Source: an uncultured Clostridia bacterium
GTDB taxonomy: Bacteria > Bacillota > Clostridia > UBA1381
Reading direction: 5' to 3'
Assembly: GCA_934486735.1 (NCBI GenBank)
Contig: CAKSQL010000001.1
Location: 124,001-188,000, forward strand
Length of the DNA stretch: 64,000 bases
In this document: positions 17,824 to 26,429 of the stretch, one piece after another
How positions within the stretch are numbered: position 1 is the first letter of the stretch
Layout of the letters: the number at the start of each line of letters is the position of its first letter
The notes under the pieces: generated by a model
Seen by the model: only the letters and a program-made list of their open reading frames with translations
Database searches by the model: none
What the model was told of the DNA's origin: nothing
Made by a program: the position numbers and the translations under genes

Positions 17824-17852
17824 AGTATATCACACAATATTGGTATTGTCAA
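17824..17852 (-). promoter_or_regulatory. promoter of the ~340-nt structured RNA
   Basis: On the - strand, TTGACA (17852-17847), 17 bases, TATACT (17829-17824). It begins 28 bases after the stop codon of the upstream secreted-protein gene, with no obvious terminator between, so some read-through from that gene is possible. Confidence 0.8.
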
Positions 17853-17879
17853 CATCCCAGGCGTTCCCGATTTCTTTTT

Positions 17880-18647
17880 TTATTCCGAATCAGAAACCAA
17901 GTTATCCTCCGTAAATACAATTTTCTCATCGACACTGTACCTTGCGCCCGTATTATCTTCCTGATAATAAGTTATATATGCGTTGTCACCGTCAACAACT
18001 ATATCATACGAGGTCGTCCTCGGGCTTGAATAGCCTATTACAAAATTCCAATCATCTCCCGCAAGCTGCTTCTGATTCTCCTCAAATTCCTTTTTAAGCT
18101 CATCTGTCATCATGTCATATCTCGGCTTGCCGTCACGCGTTTTTAGCGCCTCCGCCCACACAAGCGCCTTTTTGAGCCTTTCATTTTGGACATCATCCGA
18201 GTTAATTGTCAGCTCAAATCCGTTTGTCAGCGATATTTCCCTGTCCAAAAGCTTGGCAAGCTCATGGGGAATATAAGTTTTTTCATTCACCAAAAGCGGC
18301 GCACTTTCAAGTTTAAACGTATTTTCCGCCTTTGTCGCCGTTATACATTCATTGCTGCCTATTGAGAATTTTGCCGATGCACTCAAACCGCCGCCGTCTG
18401 TATTGGGATATTCCTTTTTCAATATAATCGAATAATTATCCCATATTATCTCCGTATCTGTATCCGCCAAAAAACTCCTGAGCGGAATATACACCTCGCC
18501 GTCCTTGGCGAACGGTTCAAGCTCTGTGTACTTTCCGTTTAATGTCACACTCACCTTCACATCCTCTTTCTCCGGCAGGTCCGCCTGTGCATGCGCAGTT
18601 GCCGCTGCCGCCAAAACTGACAACACCAAAACTATTTTCTTCAACAT
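17880..18647 (-). CDS. secreted protein with copper-amine-oxidase-like N-terminal domains
   Basis: The 255-residue protein starts at ATG 18647 after AAAGGAGTG. Residues 1-21 are a signal peptide (MLKKIVLVLSVLAAAATAHAQ). Residues 30-75 ('VTLNGKYTELEPFAKDGEVYIPLRSFL...IIWDNYSIIL') and 100-150 ('LVNEKTYIPHELAKLL') carry the beta-rich pattern of the Cu_amine_oxidN1 domain, a non-catalytic module common on clostridial cell surfaces. The remaining residues 165-255 form an uncharacterised beta-rich domain. No copper or quinone site is present; the name reflects fold similarity only. It is monocistronic between the tsf terminator and an RNA gene. Confidence 0.8.
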   Translation of the reverse strand: MLKKIVLVLSVLAAAATAHAQADLPEKEDVKVSVTLNGKYTELEPFAKDGEVYIPLRSFLADTDTEIIWDNYSIILKKEYPNTDGGGLSASAKFSIGSNECITATKAENTFKLESAPLLVNEKTYIPHELAKLLDREISLTNGFELTINSDDVQNERLKKALVWAEALKTRDGKPRYDMMTDELKKEFEENQKQLAGDDWNFVIGYSSPRTTSYDIVVDGDNAYITYYQEDNTGARYSVDEKIVFTEDNLVSDSE

Positions 18648-18820
18648 TTCGAAACACTCCTTTCTTTTGCTTGCAAATTTTATTCTCTATCTATATTTTA
18701 CATATGTAAAACTATTATGTCAAGCTTTTTTTTCAAAAAAATTAAAATTGTTTGTTTTTTATAATTTTAAGGACTGCAATTTTTGCACCATGCACAGAGT
18801 TTTCTTTATTTTGGTACAAT

Positions 18821-18881
18821 AAAAAGCGTTTCCACAATTTCATTCATCAGCAAACAGCTGTTTTAAAATTGTGAAAACGCC
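18821..18881 (-). terminator. terminator of the rpsB-tsf operon
   Basis: On the - strand a 15-base stem with one mismatch (18880-18866 with 18840-18826) encloses a 25-base loop containing its own CAGCTG-type inner pairing, followed by TTTTTATT. It lies about 20 bases after the tsf stop. Confidence 0.85.
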
Positions 18882-18901
18882 TTAATTTAATTACTTTTCT
18901 A

Positions 18902-19810
18902 TTATTTAATCATGCTTGCAACTTCGTCAGCAAAGTTTTCTTCTTTCTTTGCAAGACCCTCGCCCTTTTCAAAGCGAACATAGTCAACAATCTTGATCGA
19001 ACCGCCCAGTTCCTTAGCTGTGTTTGCAACATACTTCGAAACCGAAATATCCGGATCTTTGATATATTCCTGCTCAACCAGGCAAACTTCCTTATAGAAT
19101 TTTGCGATTCTGCCCATAACCATCTTTTCAACGATATTTGCAGGCTTGCCCTCGTTAAGAGCCTGAACCGAAAGGATTTCCTTTTCCTTTGCAACTACGT
19201 CTGCCGGAACAGAATCCTTATCCAGGTACTGTGCACCTGCTGCTGCAATCTGCATTGCGATATCCTTTGCAAATACCGGGAACTCCGGCTTGTCAGCAAC
19301 GTCTGTATCAAACTTAACCAAAACGCCGATTCTGCCCTCGCCATGGATATAAGAATATACGTGGCCTTCCATACGTGAGAAACGTCTGATGTTCATGTTC
19401 TCGCCGATTTTAGCAATCTTTTCTGTCAGCATCTCGCCGATTGTTGCATCGCCGTCAACGAATTTCTGAGCCTTCAGTTCTTCAACGTCAGCCGGATTTG
19501 TAGCTGCAATCTGCTTTGCAACGTTTGTTACGAATGTCTGGAACTCGTCATTCTTTGCAACGAAGTCTGTCTCCGAGTTTACTTCAACCAATACGCCTGT
19601 GTTGCCGTCCTCTGTGATATATGCCTTAACAATACCCTCGGATGCGATTCTGCCCGACTTTTTGGCAGCTGTTGCAAGTCCTTTTTCTCTCAAAAATTCA
19701 ATAGCCTTTTCCATATCACCGTCGGTCTCTGTCAATGCCTTTTTGCAGTCCATCATACCGCAGCCTGTCATTTCTCTCAATTCTTTTACATTTTGTGCTG
19801 TAAATGCCAT
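18902..19810 (-). CDS. tsf: translation elongation factor Ts
   Basis: This 302-residue protein is full length. EF-Ts is the guanine nucleotide exchange factor that recycles EF-Tu-GDP to EF-Tu-GTP in the cytosol. The N-terminal UBA-like module is clear (VKELREMTGCGMMDCKKAL), followed by the EF-Tu-contacting 'TDFVAKND' motif near residue 80 and the two-lobed core with 'GRIGVLVKFDTD' around 180. ATG 19810 is preceded by GGAGGAAAA. It follows rpsB in the standard ribosomal order, but a hairpin with a T tract separates the two and probably lowers tsf transcription relative to rpsB. Confidence 0.97.
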   Translation of the reverse strand: MAFTAQNVKELREMTGCGMMDCKKALTETDGDMEKAIEFLREKGLATAAKKSGRIASEGIVKAYITEDGNTGVLVEVNSETDFVAKNDEFQTFVTNVAKQIAATNPADVEELKAQKFVDGDATIGEMLTEKIAKIGENMNIRRFSRMEGHVYSYIHGEGRIGVLVKFDTDVADKPEFPVFAKDIAMQIAAAGAQYLDKDSVPADVVAKEKEILSVQALNEGKPANIVEKMVMGRIAKFYKEVCLVEQEYIKDPDISVSKYVANTAKELGGSIKIVDYVRFEKGEGLAKKEENFADEVASMIK

Positions 19811-19840
19811 AATTATTTTCCTCCGATTTTATTTTATTTC

Positions 19841-19880
19841 AAAAAAGGCAGTCCACAGTCCATCAAAGACCAAGACTGCC
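19841..19880 (-). terminator. attenuator-like terminator between rpsB and tsf
   Basis: On the - strand GGCAGTC (19880-19874) pairs with GACTGCC (19853-19847) around a 20-base loop that can itself pair (GGTC...GGAC), then six T. As tsf has no visible promoter of its own, this is likely a partial terminator tuning the S2 to EF-Ts ratio. Confidence 0.75.
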
Positions 19881-19894
19881 CAAATGTTCAATTA

Positions 19895-20641
19895 TTATTC
19901 AGCGTCTTCTGCTGCTTCCTCTGCGGGAATTTCCTCAGCGTCAACAACAGTGTCCTCGCCCTGCTTGCCCTCTAAAATTGCATTCGAAATTGTGGATGCA
20001 ATCAGCTTAACGGCTCTGATAGCGTCATCGTTGCCGGGAATAACATAATCAACCTCATCCGGGTCGCAGTTTGTATCAACAATAGCAACAACGGGAATAC
20101 CGAGCTTCTTTGCTTCTGCAATGGCAATCTTTTCTTTTCTCGGGTCAACAACGAACAATGCGCCCGGGAGCTTCTTCATATTCTTGATACCGCCGAGATA
20201 TTTTTCCAGCTTATCTCTTTCAGCCTTAAGCTTGATAACCTCTTTTTTCGGCAGAAGGTCGAATGTGCCTTCTTCTTCCATTTTGTTAATCTGATTGAGA
20301 CGCTCGATTCTCTTCTGAATTGTCTTGAAGTTTGTCATCATACCGCCGAGCCATCTTGCATTAACGTAGTACATGCCTACTCTTTCAGCCTCTTCGCGGA
20401 TTGAATCCTGAGCCTGTTTCTTTGTTCCTACAAAAAGAACCTCTTCGCCGGACATAGCCAGATCTCTGATGAAGTAATAAGCTTCCTCAACCTTTTTAAC
20501 CGTCTTTTGAAGGTCTATGATGTAGATACCGTTTCTCTCGGTGAAGATGTACTCAGCCATTTTAGGATTCCATCTTCTTGTCTGATGTCCGAAGTGAACA
20601 CCTGCTTCCAAAAGCTGTTTCATTGAAATTACGTTTGACAT
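19895..20641 (-). CDS. rpsB: 30S ribosomal protein S2
   Basis: The start is ATG 20641 after AAGGAGG; the frame is open further upstream but that stretch is leader. The 248-residue product matches S2 throughout: 'MKQLLEAGVHFGHQTRRWNPKM' at the N-terminus, 'GTKKQAQDSI', 'NARWLGGMMTNF', 'GALFVVDPRKE', and 'DTNCDPDEVDYVIPGNDDAIRA'. It ends in an acidic Ala/Glu tail as in other clostridia. S2 joins late to the 30S head/body junction and is needed for S1 recruitment. It is the first gene of the rpsB-tsf operon, with a 120-base leader that could carry autoregulation. Confidence 0.97.
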   Translation of the reverse strand: MSNVISMKQLLEAGVHFGHQTRRWNPKMAEYIFTERNGIYIIDLQKTVKKVEEAYYFIRDLAMSGEEVLFVGTKKQAQDSIREEAERVGMYYVNARWLGGMMTNFKTIQKRIERLNQINKMEEEGTFDLLPKKEVIKLKAERDKLEKYLGGIKNMKKLPGALFVVDPRKEKIAIAEAKKLGIPVVAIVDTNCDPDEVDYVIPGNDDAIRAVKLIASTISNAILEGKQGEDTVVDAEEIPAEEAAEDAE

Positions 20642-20770
20642 TGTTTGTTCCTCCTTGTTTTTTAGTCTTCCACACCCGTCATCTTCCGAAAGAACCGTTA
20701 AGGCAACACTCCCGGAATCGGAATGTGTGATTGATAGTGATAAAATCACTCAAATGTCAATACCTGAAAT

Positions 20771-20799
20771 ATTTTATCATATTTATTATTTGTTGTCAA
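20771..20799 (-). promoter_or_regulatory. promoter of rpsB-tsf
   Basis: On the - strand, TTGACA (20799-20794), a 17-base spacer, TAAAAT (20776-20771). The leader to the rpsB start is ~120 bases. A second TTGACA at about 20758 overlaps a small TGAGTGAT/ATCACT hairpin and may be a weaker start or an operator. Confidence 0.75.
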
Positions 20800-20900
20800 G
20801 CATTTTTTTACTTAAAAAAACATATACTCGTTCAAAAACAGAGTTTAGTACAAAAAATATCCGTATTTGAGCAATTTTTTAGCGCATTTTACGAGACATG

Positions 20901-20937
20901 CAAAGACCGGGGAAAGCCGCCAAGTCTCTACCCGGTC
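20901..20937 (-). terminator. probable terminator after ileS
   Basis: On the - strand GACCGGG (20937-20931) pairs perfectly with CCCGGTC (20911-20905) across a 19-base loop, followed by only three T. It ends the long lon-to-ileS gene run, but the weak T tract keeps this tentative. Confidence 0.5.
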
Positions 20938-20951
20938 ATAATGTCAATATT

Positions 20952-23735
20952 TTATTCGGTCAGTTTTCTTACGCAGTCTGCGCAGATTCCGTCAAAGCCG
21001 TCTATAGTTCCGACCGTCTCGGAATGAACCCAGCAGCGTCCGCACTTTTCGTGCTTGCTTGCCTCAATTTTTACCTTGACAAACTCGCCCTCAAAGCAAT
21101 CTCCGCCGGCGCTCTTTTCCACGCTTGCCTTTGAAGTGATGAATATTTCCGCAAGTTCGCTTTCCATTCCTTTAAGGAAATCGTAAAGCATACCGTCGGC
21201 ATATACAACAACCTCGGCATCGAGCGATTTTCCTATCAGCTTTTCGTTTCTCGCAAGTTCCAGAGCCTTATTCACATCGTCGCGAACAGCGATTATTCTC
21301 TCCCACTTATCCTCAAGCTCATTGTCCTTATATTTATCATCGGCCTTCGGCATGGACGAGAACATCACACTTCTCTTATCATCGCTGTCATAGTGCGGCA
21401 TGAACTTCCATATTTCCTCTGCGGTAAATGCAATTACCGGCGCGAGCAGCTTAACAAGCGCATCGAGAATGATGAACATTGCCGACTGAGCACTTCTTCT
21501 TGCTGCCGATGTCGGTTTCTCGGTATAAAGTCTTGATTTCAATATATCAAGATAGAAGTTACTCATATCCACTATGCAGAAGTTCAAAATTGCGTTATAA
21601 ATTCCATGGAACTCATAGTCCTCATATGCAGCAATCGTCTTTTCGACAAGCTGATTGAGTTTCAAAAGCGCCCACTTATCGATTTCGAGCATATCATCAT
21701 ACGCCGTCATATCCTTATTGGGGTCGAAGTCATTGATATTGCTCATTATATATCTCGCTGTGTTACGCAGCTTTCTGTAGCCCTCCGAAAGCTGCTTAAG
21801 AGCCTCGGGCGACATTCTCATATCGGTCTTGTAATCAGCCGAAACCACCCACAGACGCAGCACATCAGCGCCGTATTTATCGGTAATTTCTTTCGGCGAA
21901 ATCGAGTTGCCCTTTGACTTGGACATCTTTCTGCCCTCGCCGTCCTGAATCATTCCATGAGTGATTACAGTCTTGTACGGAGCGCAGCCGTTTGTGGCAA
22001 CACTTGTAAGAAGTGACGACTGGAACCAGCCTCTGTACTGGTCATTTCCCTCGAGATATACATCGGCAGGATAGCACAAGTCATCACGAGCCTCGCACAC
22101 TGCCGCATGCGATGAACCCGAGTCGAACCACACGTCCATGATATCCTTTTCCTTTGTGAAGTGAGTGCATCCGCATTCGCACTTTGTTCCCTCGGGAAGT
22201 ATGCTGTCGGCATCAAGCTCCCACCATTTATCCGGACCTTGCTCGCGGAACAGCTTGCTCACTGCCGCAATTGTGTCCTCATTAATAAGTTCTTTTCCGC
22301 AATCCGCACAATAGAAAATCGGAATCGGAACGCCCCATGTTCTCTGACGTGAGATACACCAGTCACTTCTGTCAAGCACCATCGATGTTATTCTGTCCTG
22401 TCCCCATTGAGGAATCCAGCGAACCGAATTGATTGCCTTAACCGCGTCGTCCTTCAACGAATCAACCGATGCAAACCACTGATCTGCCGCGCGGAAGATA
22501 ATCGGGTTGTCACATCTCCAGCAATGCGGATATTGGTGAATAATCTTTTCAATCGCCAAAAGGCTGTCGGTTTCTTTTAATTTCTCGATTATGCCCTCGT
22601 TTGACTTTTCATAATAGATGCCTGCGAACTCGCCTGCAAATTCATTTAAATATCCCTTTTCGTCAACCGGGACAACAATCTCCAGCTGCGGATAATTTCT
22701 GCATGCGATATAGTCCTCGACACCATGTCCCGGAGCAGTGTGAACGCAGCCCGTACCTGCATCAAGCGTTACGTGGTCGCCCACTATAACAAGCGATTCG
22801 CGATCGATGAACGGATGTCTGCATGTCATAAGCTCCAAATCCGCGCCCTTGAATTTTTTCAATATTTCATAGCCGCCCTCAATTTTGGCAGCTTTCATGA
22901 CATTGTCTATCAGCTCTGTTGCAAGCACATATATCTCGCCGTTTGCAACCTTTACAAGCGAATATTCAAAATCGGGATTAACGGCAATTGCAACGTTTCC
23001 GGGCAATGTCCATGTAGTTGTTGTCCAGATTACGAAATACACATTTTCAAGTCCGTCAAATTTGCCTTGGTCATCCTTGACAGCAAATTTTACATAGATT
23101 GAATTTGTTGTATCCTCGGCATACTCGATTTCCGCTTCGGCAAGCGCTGTCTCGCAGTGCGGACACCAGTAAACCGGCTTTAAGCCCTTATATATAAGAC
23201 CTTTTTTTGCCATTTTGCCGAACACTTCTATCTGAGCGGCAACGAAATCATTTTTCAATGTGAGATAAGGATTATCCCAGTCTCCGATTACTCCGAGACG
23301 CTTAAACTGAGTCTTTTGATTCTCCACATTTGCCTTTGCAAATTCGCGGCATGCTTCTCGGAATTTTACCGGGCCTGCCTCGTGACGGTTGATACCCAGT
23401 TTTTTTATAGCCTGCTGCTCTATCGGCAGTCCGTGAGTATCCCAGCCGGGGACGTACGGAGCATAGAAACCGCTCAGGTTCTTATATCTGACAATAATAT
23501 CCTTCAGAATCTTATTGAGGGCATGTCCCATATGCAGGTCTCCGTTTGCATACGGAGGTCCGTCGTGGAGTATGAAAGGCTTTTTGCCTTTGTTTTTTTC
23601 TTTCAGCTGATTATAAAGGTCAATCTCCTCCCAATAAGCAAGCGTTTCCGGCTCACGCTGAGGAAGATTTCCTCTCATCGGGAAATCTGTTGAAGGCAGA
23701 TTAACCGATTTTGTATAATCCTTTTTTTCACACAT
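20952..23735 (-). CDS. ileS: isoleucyl-tRNA synthetase
   Basis: A 927-residue class I aminoacyl-tRNA synthetase charging tRNA-Ile. The HIGH motif is H68-M-G-H71 in 'PPYANGDLHMGHALNKIL'; the KMSKS motif is at 603-607 in 'GEGRKMSKSKGNSISP'. The editing (CP1) domain is present with 'GTGCVHTAPGHG'. The C-terminus has the zinc finger CGRCWVH...CADC. Length and the C-terminal zinc finger match the bacterial IleS1-type enzyme. ATG 23735 follows AAAGGACG. Only 53 bases separate it from divIVA, with no T-box leader in that gap, so its expression depends on the upstream operon. Confidence 0.97.
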   Translation of the reverse strand: MCEKKDYTKSVNLPSTDFPMRGNLPQREPETLAYWEEIDLYNQLKEKNKGKKPFILHDGPPYANGDLHMGHALNKILKDIIVRYKNLSGFYAPYVPGWDTHGLPIEQQAIKKLGINRHEAGPVKFREACREFAKANVENQKTQFKRLGVIGDWDNPYLTLKNDFVAAQIEVFGKMAKKGLIYKGLKPVYWCPHCETALAEAEIEYAEDTTNSIYVKFAVKDDQGKFDGLENVYFVIWTTTTWTLPGNVAIAVNPDFEYSLVKVANGEIYVLATELIDNVMKAAKIEGGYEILKKFKGADLELMTCRHPFIDRESLVIVGDHVTLDAGTGCVHTAPGHGVEDYIACRNYPQLEIVVPVDEKGYLNEFAGEFAGIYYEKSNEGIIEKLKETDSLLAIEKIIHQYPHCWRCDNPIIFRAADQWFASVDSLKDDAVKAINSVRWIPQWGQDRITSMVLDRSDWCISRQRTWGVPIPIFYCADCGKELINEDTIAAVSKLFREQGPDKWWELDADSILPEGTKCECGCTHFTKEKDIMDVWFDSGSSHAAVCEARDDLCYPADVYLEGNDQYRGWFQSSLLTSVATNGCAPYKTVITHGMIQDGEGRKMSKSKGNSISPKEITDKYGADVLRLWVVSADYKTDMRMSPEALKQLSEGYRKLRNTARYIMSNINDFDPNKDMTAYDDMLEIDKWALLKLNQLVEKTIAAYEDYEFHGIYNAILNFCIVDMSNFYLDILKSRLYTEKPTSAARRSAQSAMFIILDALVKLLAPVIAFTAEEIWKFMPHYDSDDKRSVMFSSMPKADDKYKDNELEDKWERIIAVRDDVNKALELARNEKLIGKSLDAEVVVYADGMLYDFLKGMESELAEIFITSKASVEKSAGGDCFEGEFVKVKIEASKHEKCGRCWVHSETVGTIDGFDGICADCVRKLTE

Positions 23736-23788
23736 CTTACATTTCGTCCTTTCAGTTGTTTTTTCACTGTCTGCAAGTCATTTTTGTT

Positions 23789-24229
23789 CTATTCGAGCTT
23801 ATCCAAAAGCTCAACCACTCTTGAGCATGTATTTTTAACCTGCGATTTATATGCGTCTATTTCCATGCGCAGATCCGCAAGTTCTTTCTTCTTTGCAAGA
23901 ATATCGTCATTTGTCTGACGGATGATATCCGATGCCTTATTCTGAGCATCGTTCATCATATTATCGGCGCGTTCGGAGGCATTCTTTTTAATCTCCTCCG
24001 CCGATTTCTGAGCAAGAATAATCGAATCCTTCAATGTGGACTCCAATGTTTTATACTGCTCGACAGATGCCTGCAGGCTGGAAACTCTGTCCTTAAGCTC
24101 AATATTTTCCTTGTACAGCTTTTCGTAGTCGCTGCCGACCATGTCTAAAAAATCGTCAACCTCGTCAGCGTTGTAGCCTCTGAAGCTCACATCAAAATCC
24201 TGCTTCTGAATATCAATCGGTGTTAACAT
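23789..24229 (-). CDS. divIVA: DivIVA family cell-division protein
   Basis: The 146-residue protein begins MLTPIDIQKQDFDVSFRGYNADEVDDFLD, the membrane-binding N-terminal crossed loop of DivIVA, followed by a coiled coil from about residue 30 to 140 (YEKLYKENIELKDRVSSLQ). DivIVA senses negative membrane curvature at septa and poles and recruits division or peptidoglycan proteins. It lies in the conserved yggS-sepF-ylmH-divIVA-ileS order. A GGGAGCG ribosome site precedes ATG 24229. Confidence 0.95.
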   Translation of the reverse strand: MLTPIDIQKQDFDVSFRGYNADEVDDFLDMVGSDYEKLYKENIELKDRVSSLQASVEQYKTLESTLKDSIILAQKSAEEIKKNASERADNMMNDAQNKASDIIRQTNDDILAKKKELADLRMEIDAYKSQVKNTCSRVVELLDKLE

Positions 24230-24325
24230 AACAAAACGCTCCCTGTCTTTATTTTTAATCTATCGGAAATTGCGCACATCCGCAATCATCCTGCTTATTT
24301 TTAGCTGCGAAAGATGCTCTTTCAC

Positions 24326-25078
24326 CTATCTTACACATTTTTTGAGAAGAATATGAATCCTCCCGCTTCTGGTGTTCGCCCCGATTTCGTCGAGAATTAT
24401 TCTCCCCGCACCGCGAATCGACATCAGGTCTCCCTCTTTGAGAGAGAAAGACGTGTCCGAAACCGGTTTATGATTTATGTTCACCTTCCCCGATACAATA
24501 TACATCGCAGATTCCCTGCGCGATATATTAAGCGCCGCTGCCAAAACCGCGTCCAGCCTTGCCGATGCCGCCACCGCCTCGGAAATTTCATATTCCCTTT
24601 TCGGCAGATCCTCCTCGCGCACAGCCGTCCTTTTAAGCTTTATTCCGCAGTTCGCCGCCTTTTTTACATTCATTACGATATAATCCGCAATGTCCTCGGC
24701 TGCAAATATATACGCGCCCTCGTCATCAACAAGGATATCCCCGATTTTTGCGCGGTCTATGCCGAGCGAGAGTATCGTTCCGAGATAATCGCGGTGCGAA
24801 AGCTCCCTCGAATACCCCTTTTCCGCTCTGAGCGCGGCTATCGGAAATTCGCCGTAATCCGCTTCCTGCCATTCGGGAAACACCCCGAGCATGCACCGTT
24901 GCGCATCATCATATCCCCCAAAAAACGTGATGTTATACCCCGCGCGCTGTGCCGCTGCTTTGACCGTTTCCAGCTCCGCTTCATTATAAAACGGGGAAAA
25001 CCTCGGCACGGCATATTTATCGCACAGTCTGAACATATCCTCTACCCTTGCGGCAATTTGTTTTTCTTCTCTGTCCAT
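24326..25078 (-). CDS. ylmH: YlmH-type S4-domain RNA-binding protein
   Basis: A 250-residue protein of the YlmH family. Residues ~80-160 hold the conserved core 'HRDYLGTILSLGIDRAKIGDILVDDEGAYIF', and residues ~180-245 an S4 RNA-binding domain ('RLDAVLAAALNISRRESAMYIVSGKVNINHKPVSD...GDLMSIRGAGRIIL'). YlmH is found beside sepF and divIVA across Firmicutes and has been tied to ribosome-associated quality control or ribosome assembly. The ribosome site before ATG 25078 is weak. The gap to sepF (~100 bases) holds a small imperfect hairpin but no clear promoter. Confidence 0.93.
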   Translation of the reverse strand: MDREEKQIAARVEDMFRLCDKYAVPRFSPFYNEAELETVKAAAQRAGYNITFFGGYDDAQRCMLGVFPEWQEADYGEFPIAALRAEKGYSRELSHRDYLGTILSLGIDRAKIGDILVDDEGAYIFAAEDIADYIVMNVKKAANCGIKLKRTAVREEDLPKREYEISEAVAASARLDAVLAAALNISRRESAMYIVSGKVNINHKPVSDTSFSLKEGDLMSIRGAGRIILDEIGANTRSGRIHILLKKCVR

Positions 25079-25176
25079 AATCCAAAAACTCGCTATATCG
25101 AATTAAAGCGCCGCTTTTGTTAAAACGACGCTTTATGCATATCAGAACACATCTGTCATAAAAGAGCCGATTTTTT

Positions 25177-25605
25177 TTAGAACATGCTCCATTCAAAGCC
25201 GCCGTTTTCGCTCTCTTTTATAATCTCGCCCATAATATCCACCTGTGACGGAGTCGCAAGGAAAATTCCTCCCGAAACCTTTTGCATGTTTCCGTTGACT
25301 CCGTAAACCGTTCCGGCGATAAAATCAACCACGCGTCTTGCCTCGTCCGGGTCAAGCGCGCCGACATCTATCACAACCGGACGTCTTTTTTTAAGTTCGT
25401 CCGCAACGGCTGTCGAATTGCTGAAGCATTTCGGCTTCAAAATAACAATTCTCGACTGGTTCTGTCCCTGGTGAATGGGTACTACCTTACTCTTTTTGCT
25501 GTTTTGATGGAGCTCCTCTGCCGGTTCTTCGTATTCCATCTCTTCCTCATCATCCTCTATGTCGCCAAAACCTATAAATTCCTTAACCGCATCTACAAAT
25601 CCCAT
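25177..25605 (-). CDS. sepF: cell-division protein SepF
   Basis: The 142-residue protein has the N-terminal amphipathic membrane-targeting helix (MGFVDAVKEFIGFGDIEDDEEE), an acidic linker, and the DUF552/SepF core at about 50-140 with 'VADELKKRRPVVIDVGALDPDEARRVVDFIAGTVYGVNG', then 'GGIFLATPSQVDI'. SepF polymerises and anchors FtsZ to the membrane beside FtsA. A GAAAGGAA ribosome site precedes ATG 25605. It sits between yggS and ylmH in the conserved division cluster. Confidence 0.95.
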   Translation of the reverse strand: MGFVDAVKEFIGFGDIEDDEEEMEYEEPAEELHQNSKKSKVVPIHQGQNQSRIVILKPKCFSNSTAVADELKKRRPVVIDVGALDPDEARRVVDFIAGTVYGVNGNMQKVSGGIFLATPSQVDIMGEIIKESENGGFEWSMF

Positions 25606-25715
25606 GCTTTAAACCATTCCTTTCTTTCGCAGAAAACAGACATGCCGACTCCGCCTTTTTTAAAAAAGAGCGCAAAACAGCTGTCGGGCATATTTCTGTC
25701 CAAAGCTCACATTTT

Positions 25716-26396
25716 CTATATGTAATTTCTTGCTCCGAATATCGCACTTCCCACACGCACCATATTCGAACCGGCTTCTATGGCGGATTCGTAATCTGAA
25801 CTCATCCCCATAGACAAGTATTGCATATTAACATTATGATATTTTTTTTGCGATATGTCAATATATATTTTGCGTATGTTATCAAAATGTAATCTGTTTG
25901 ACATATTACTGTCAATTTTCGGCGCAATTGTCATCAATCCGCACACTTTTACATGCTTCAGACTGCCTGCATGAAGCAGCAGCGACTCCAGTTCTTCCGG
26001 TTTTATTCCGAACTTTGTTTCCTCGCCGGAAATATTTATCTGAATCAGAATTTTCATATCCACACCATGCTTTTCCGCTTGATGTTCGATTTCATCCATA
26101 AGCTTAATCGAATCGACGGAATGTATCATATATACTTTATCTATGATATATTTGACTTTATTCGTCTGCAAGTGTCCGATAAGATGCCATCTGACCGGCT
26201 TGACCTTATCGTACTTTTCCATGATTTCCTGGACCTTGTTTTCGCCGATGTCGGTCACTCCGCAGTCTATCGCCTCGTTAATCACATCCGCGCCATGCGT
26301 TTTTGTCACCGCCACAAGCGTTATATCCTCCGGATTTCTGCCCGATCTTTTTGCCGCTTCGGATATGTTTTGTCTTACCTTATCGAGTGATTCCAC
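25716..26396 (-). CDS. yggS: YggS/PROSC-family PLP homeostasis protein
   Basis: A 226-residue single-domain type III PLP protein. K32 in 'VAVTKTHG' is the Schiff-base lysine. 'DIGENKVQEI', 'RWHLIGHLQTNKVKYI', 'GLMTIAP' and the phosphate-binding C-terminal 'SMGMSSDYESAIEAGSNMVRVGSAIFG' are all present. The family buffers pyridoxal phosphate and has no racemase activity. The start is GTG 26396 after AAAGGAAG. It is in the usual place just before sepF. Confidence 0.95.
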   Translation of the reverse strand: MESLDKVRQNISEAAKRSGRNPEDITLVAVTKTHGADVINEAIDCGVTDIGENKVQEIMEKYDKVKPVRWHLIGHLQTNKVKYIIDKVYMIHSVDSIKLMDEIEHQAEKHGVDMKILIQINISGEETKFGIKPEELESLLLHAGSLKHVKVCGLMTIAPKIDSNMSNRLHFDNIRKIYIDISQKKYHNVNMQYLSMGMSSDYESAIEAGSNMVRVGSAIFGARNYI

Positions 26397-26429
26397 GATA
26401 AATTACTTCCTTTCCTTAATTAACACGTC

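Noticed and set aside
17329..17964. Several + strand frames of 64-107 codons between tRNA-Trp and the secreted protein gene
   Set aside because: No ribosome sites, composition is random, and they overlap a - strand promoter, terminator and helices that explain the sequence better.
23736..23788. T-box riboswitch ahead of ileS
   Set aside because: Only 53 bases separate divIVA and ileS, far too short for a T-box, and no specifier hairpin or T-box sequence is visible.
24314..25123. 269-codon + strand frame opposite ylmH
   Set aside because: Arg/Tyr/Phe-rich antisense artefact of a conserved S4-domain gene.
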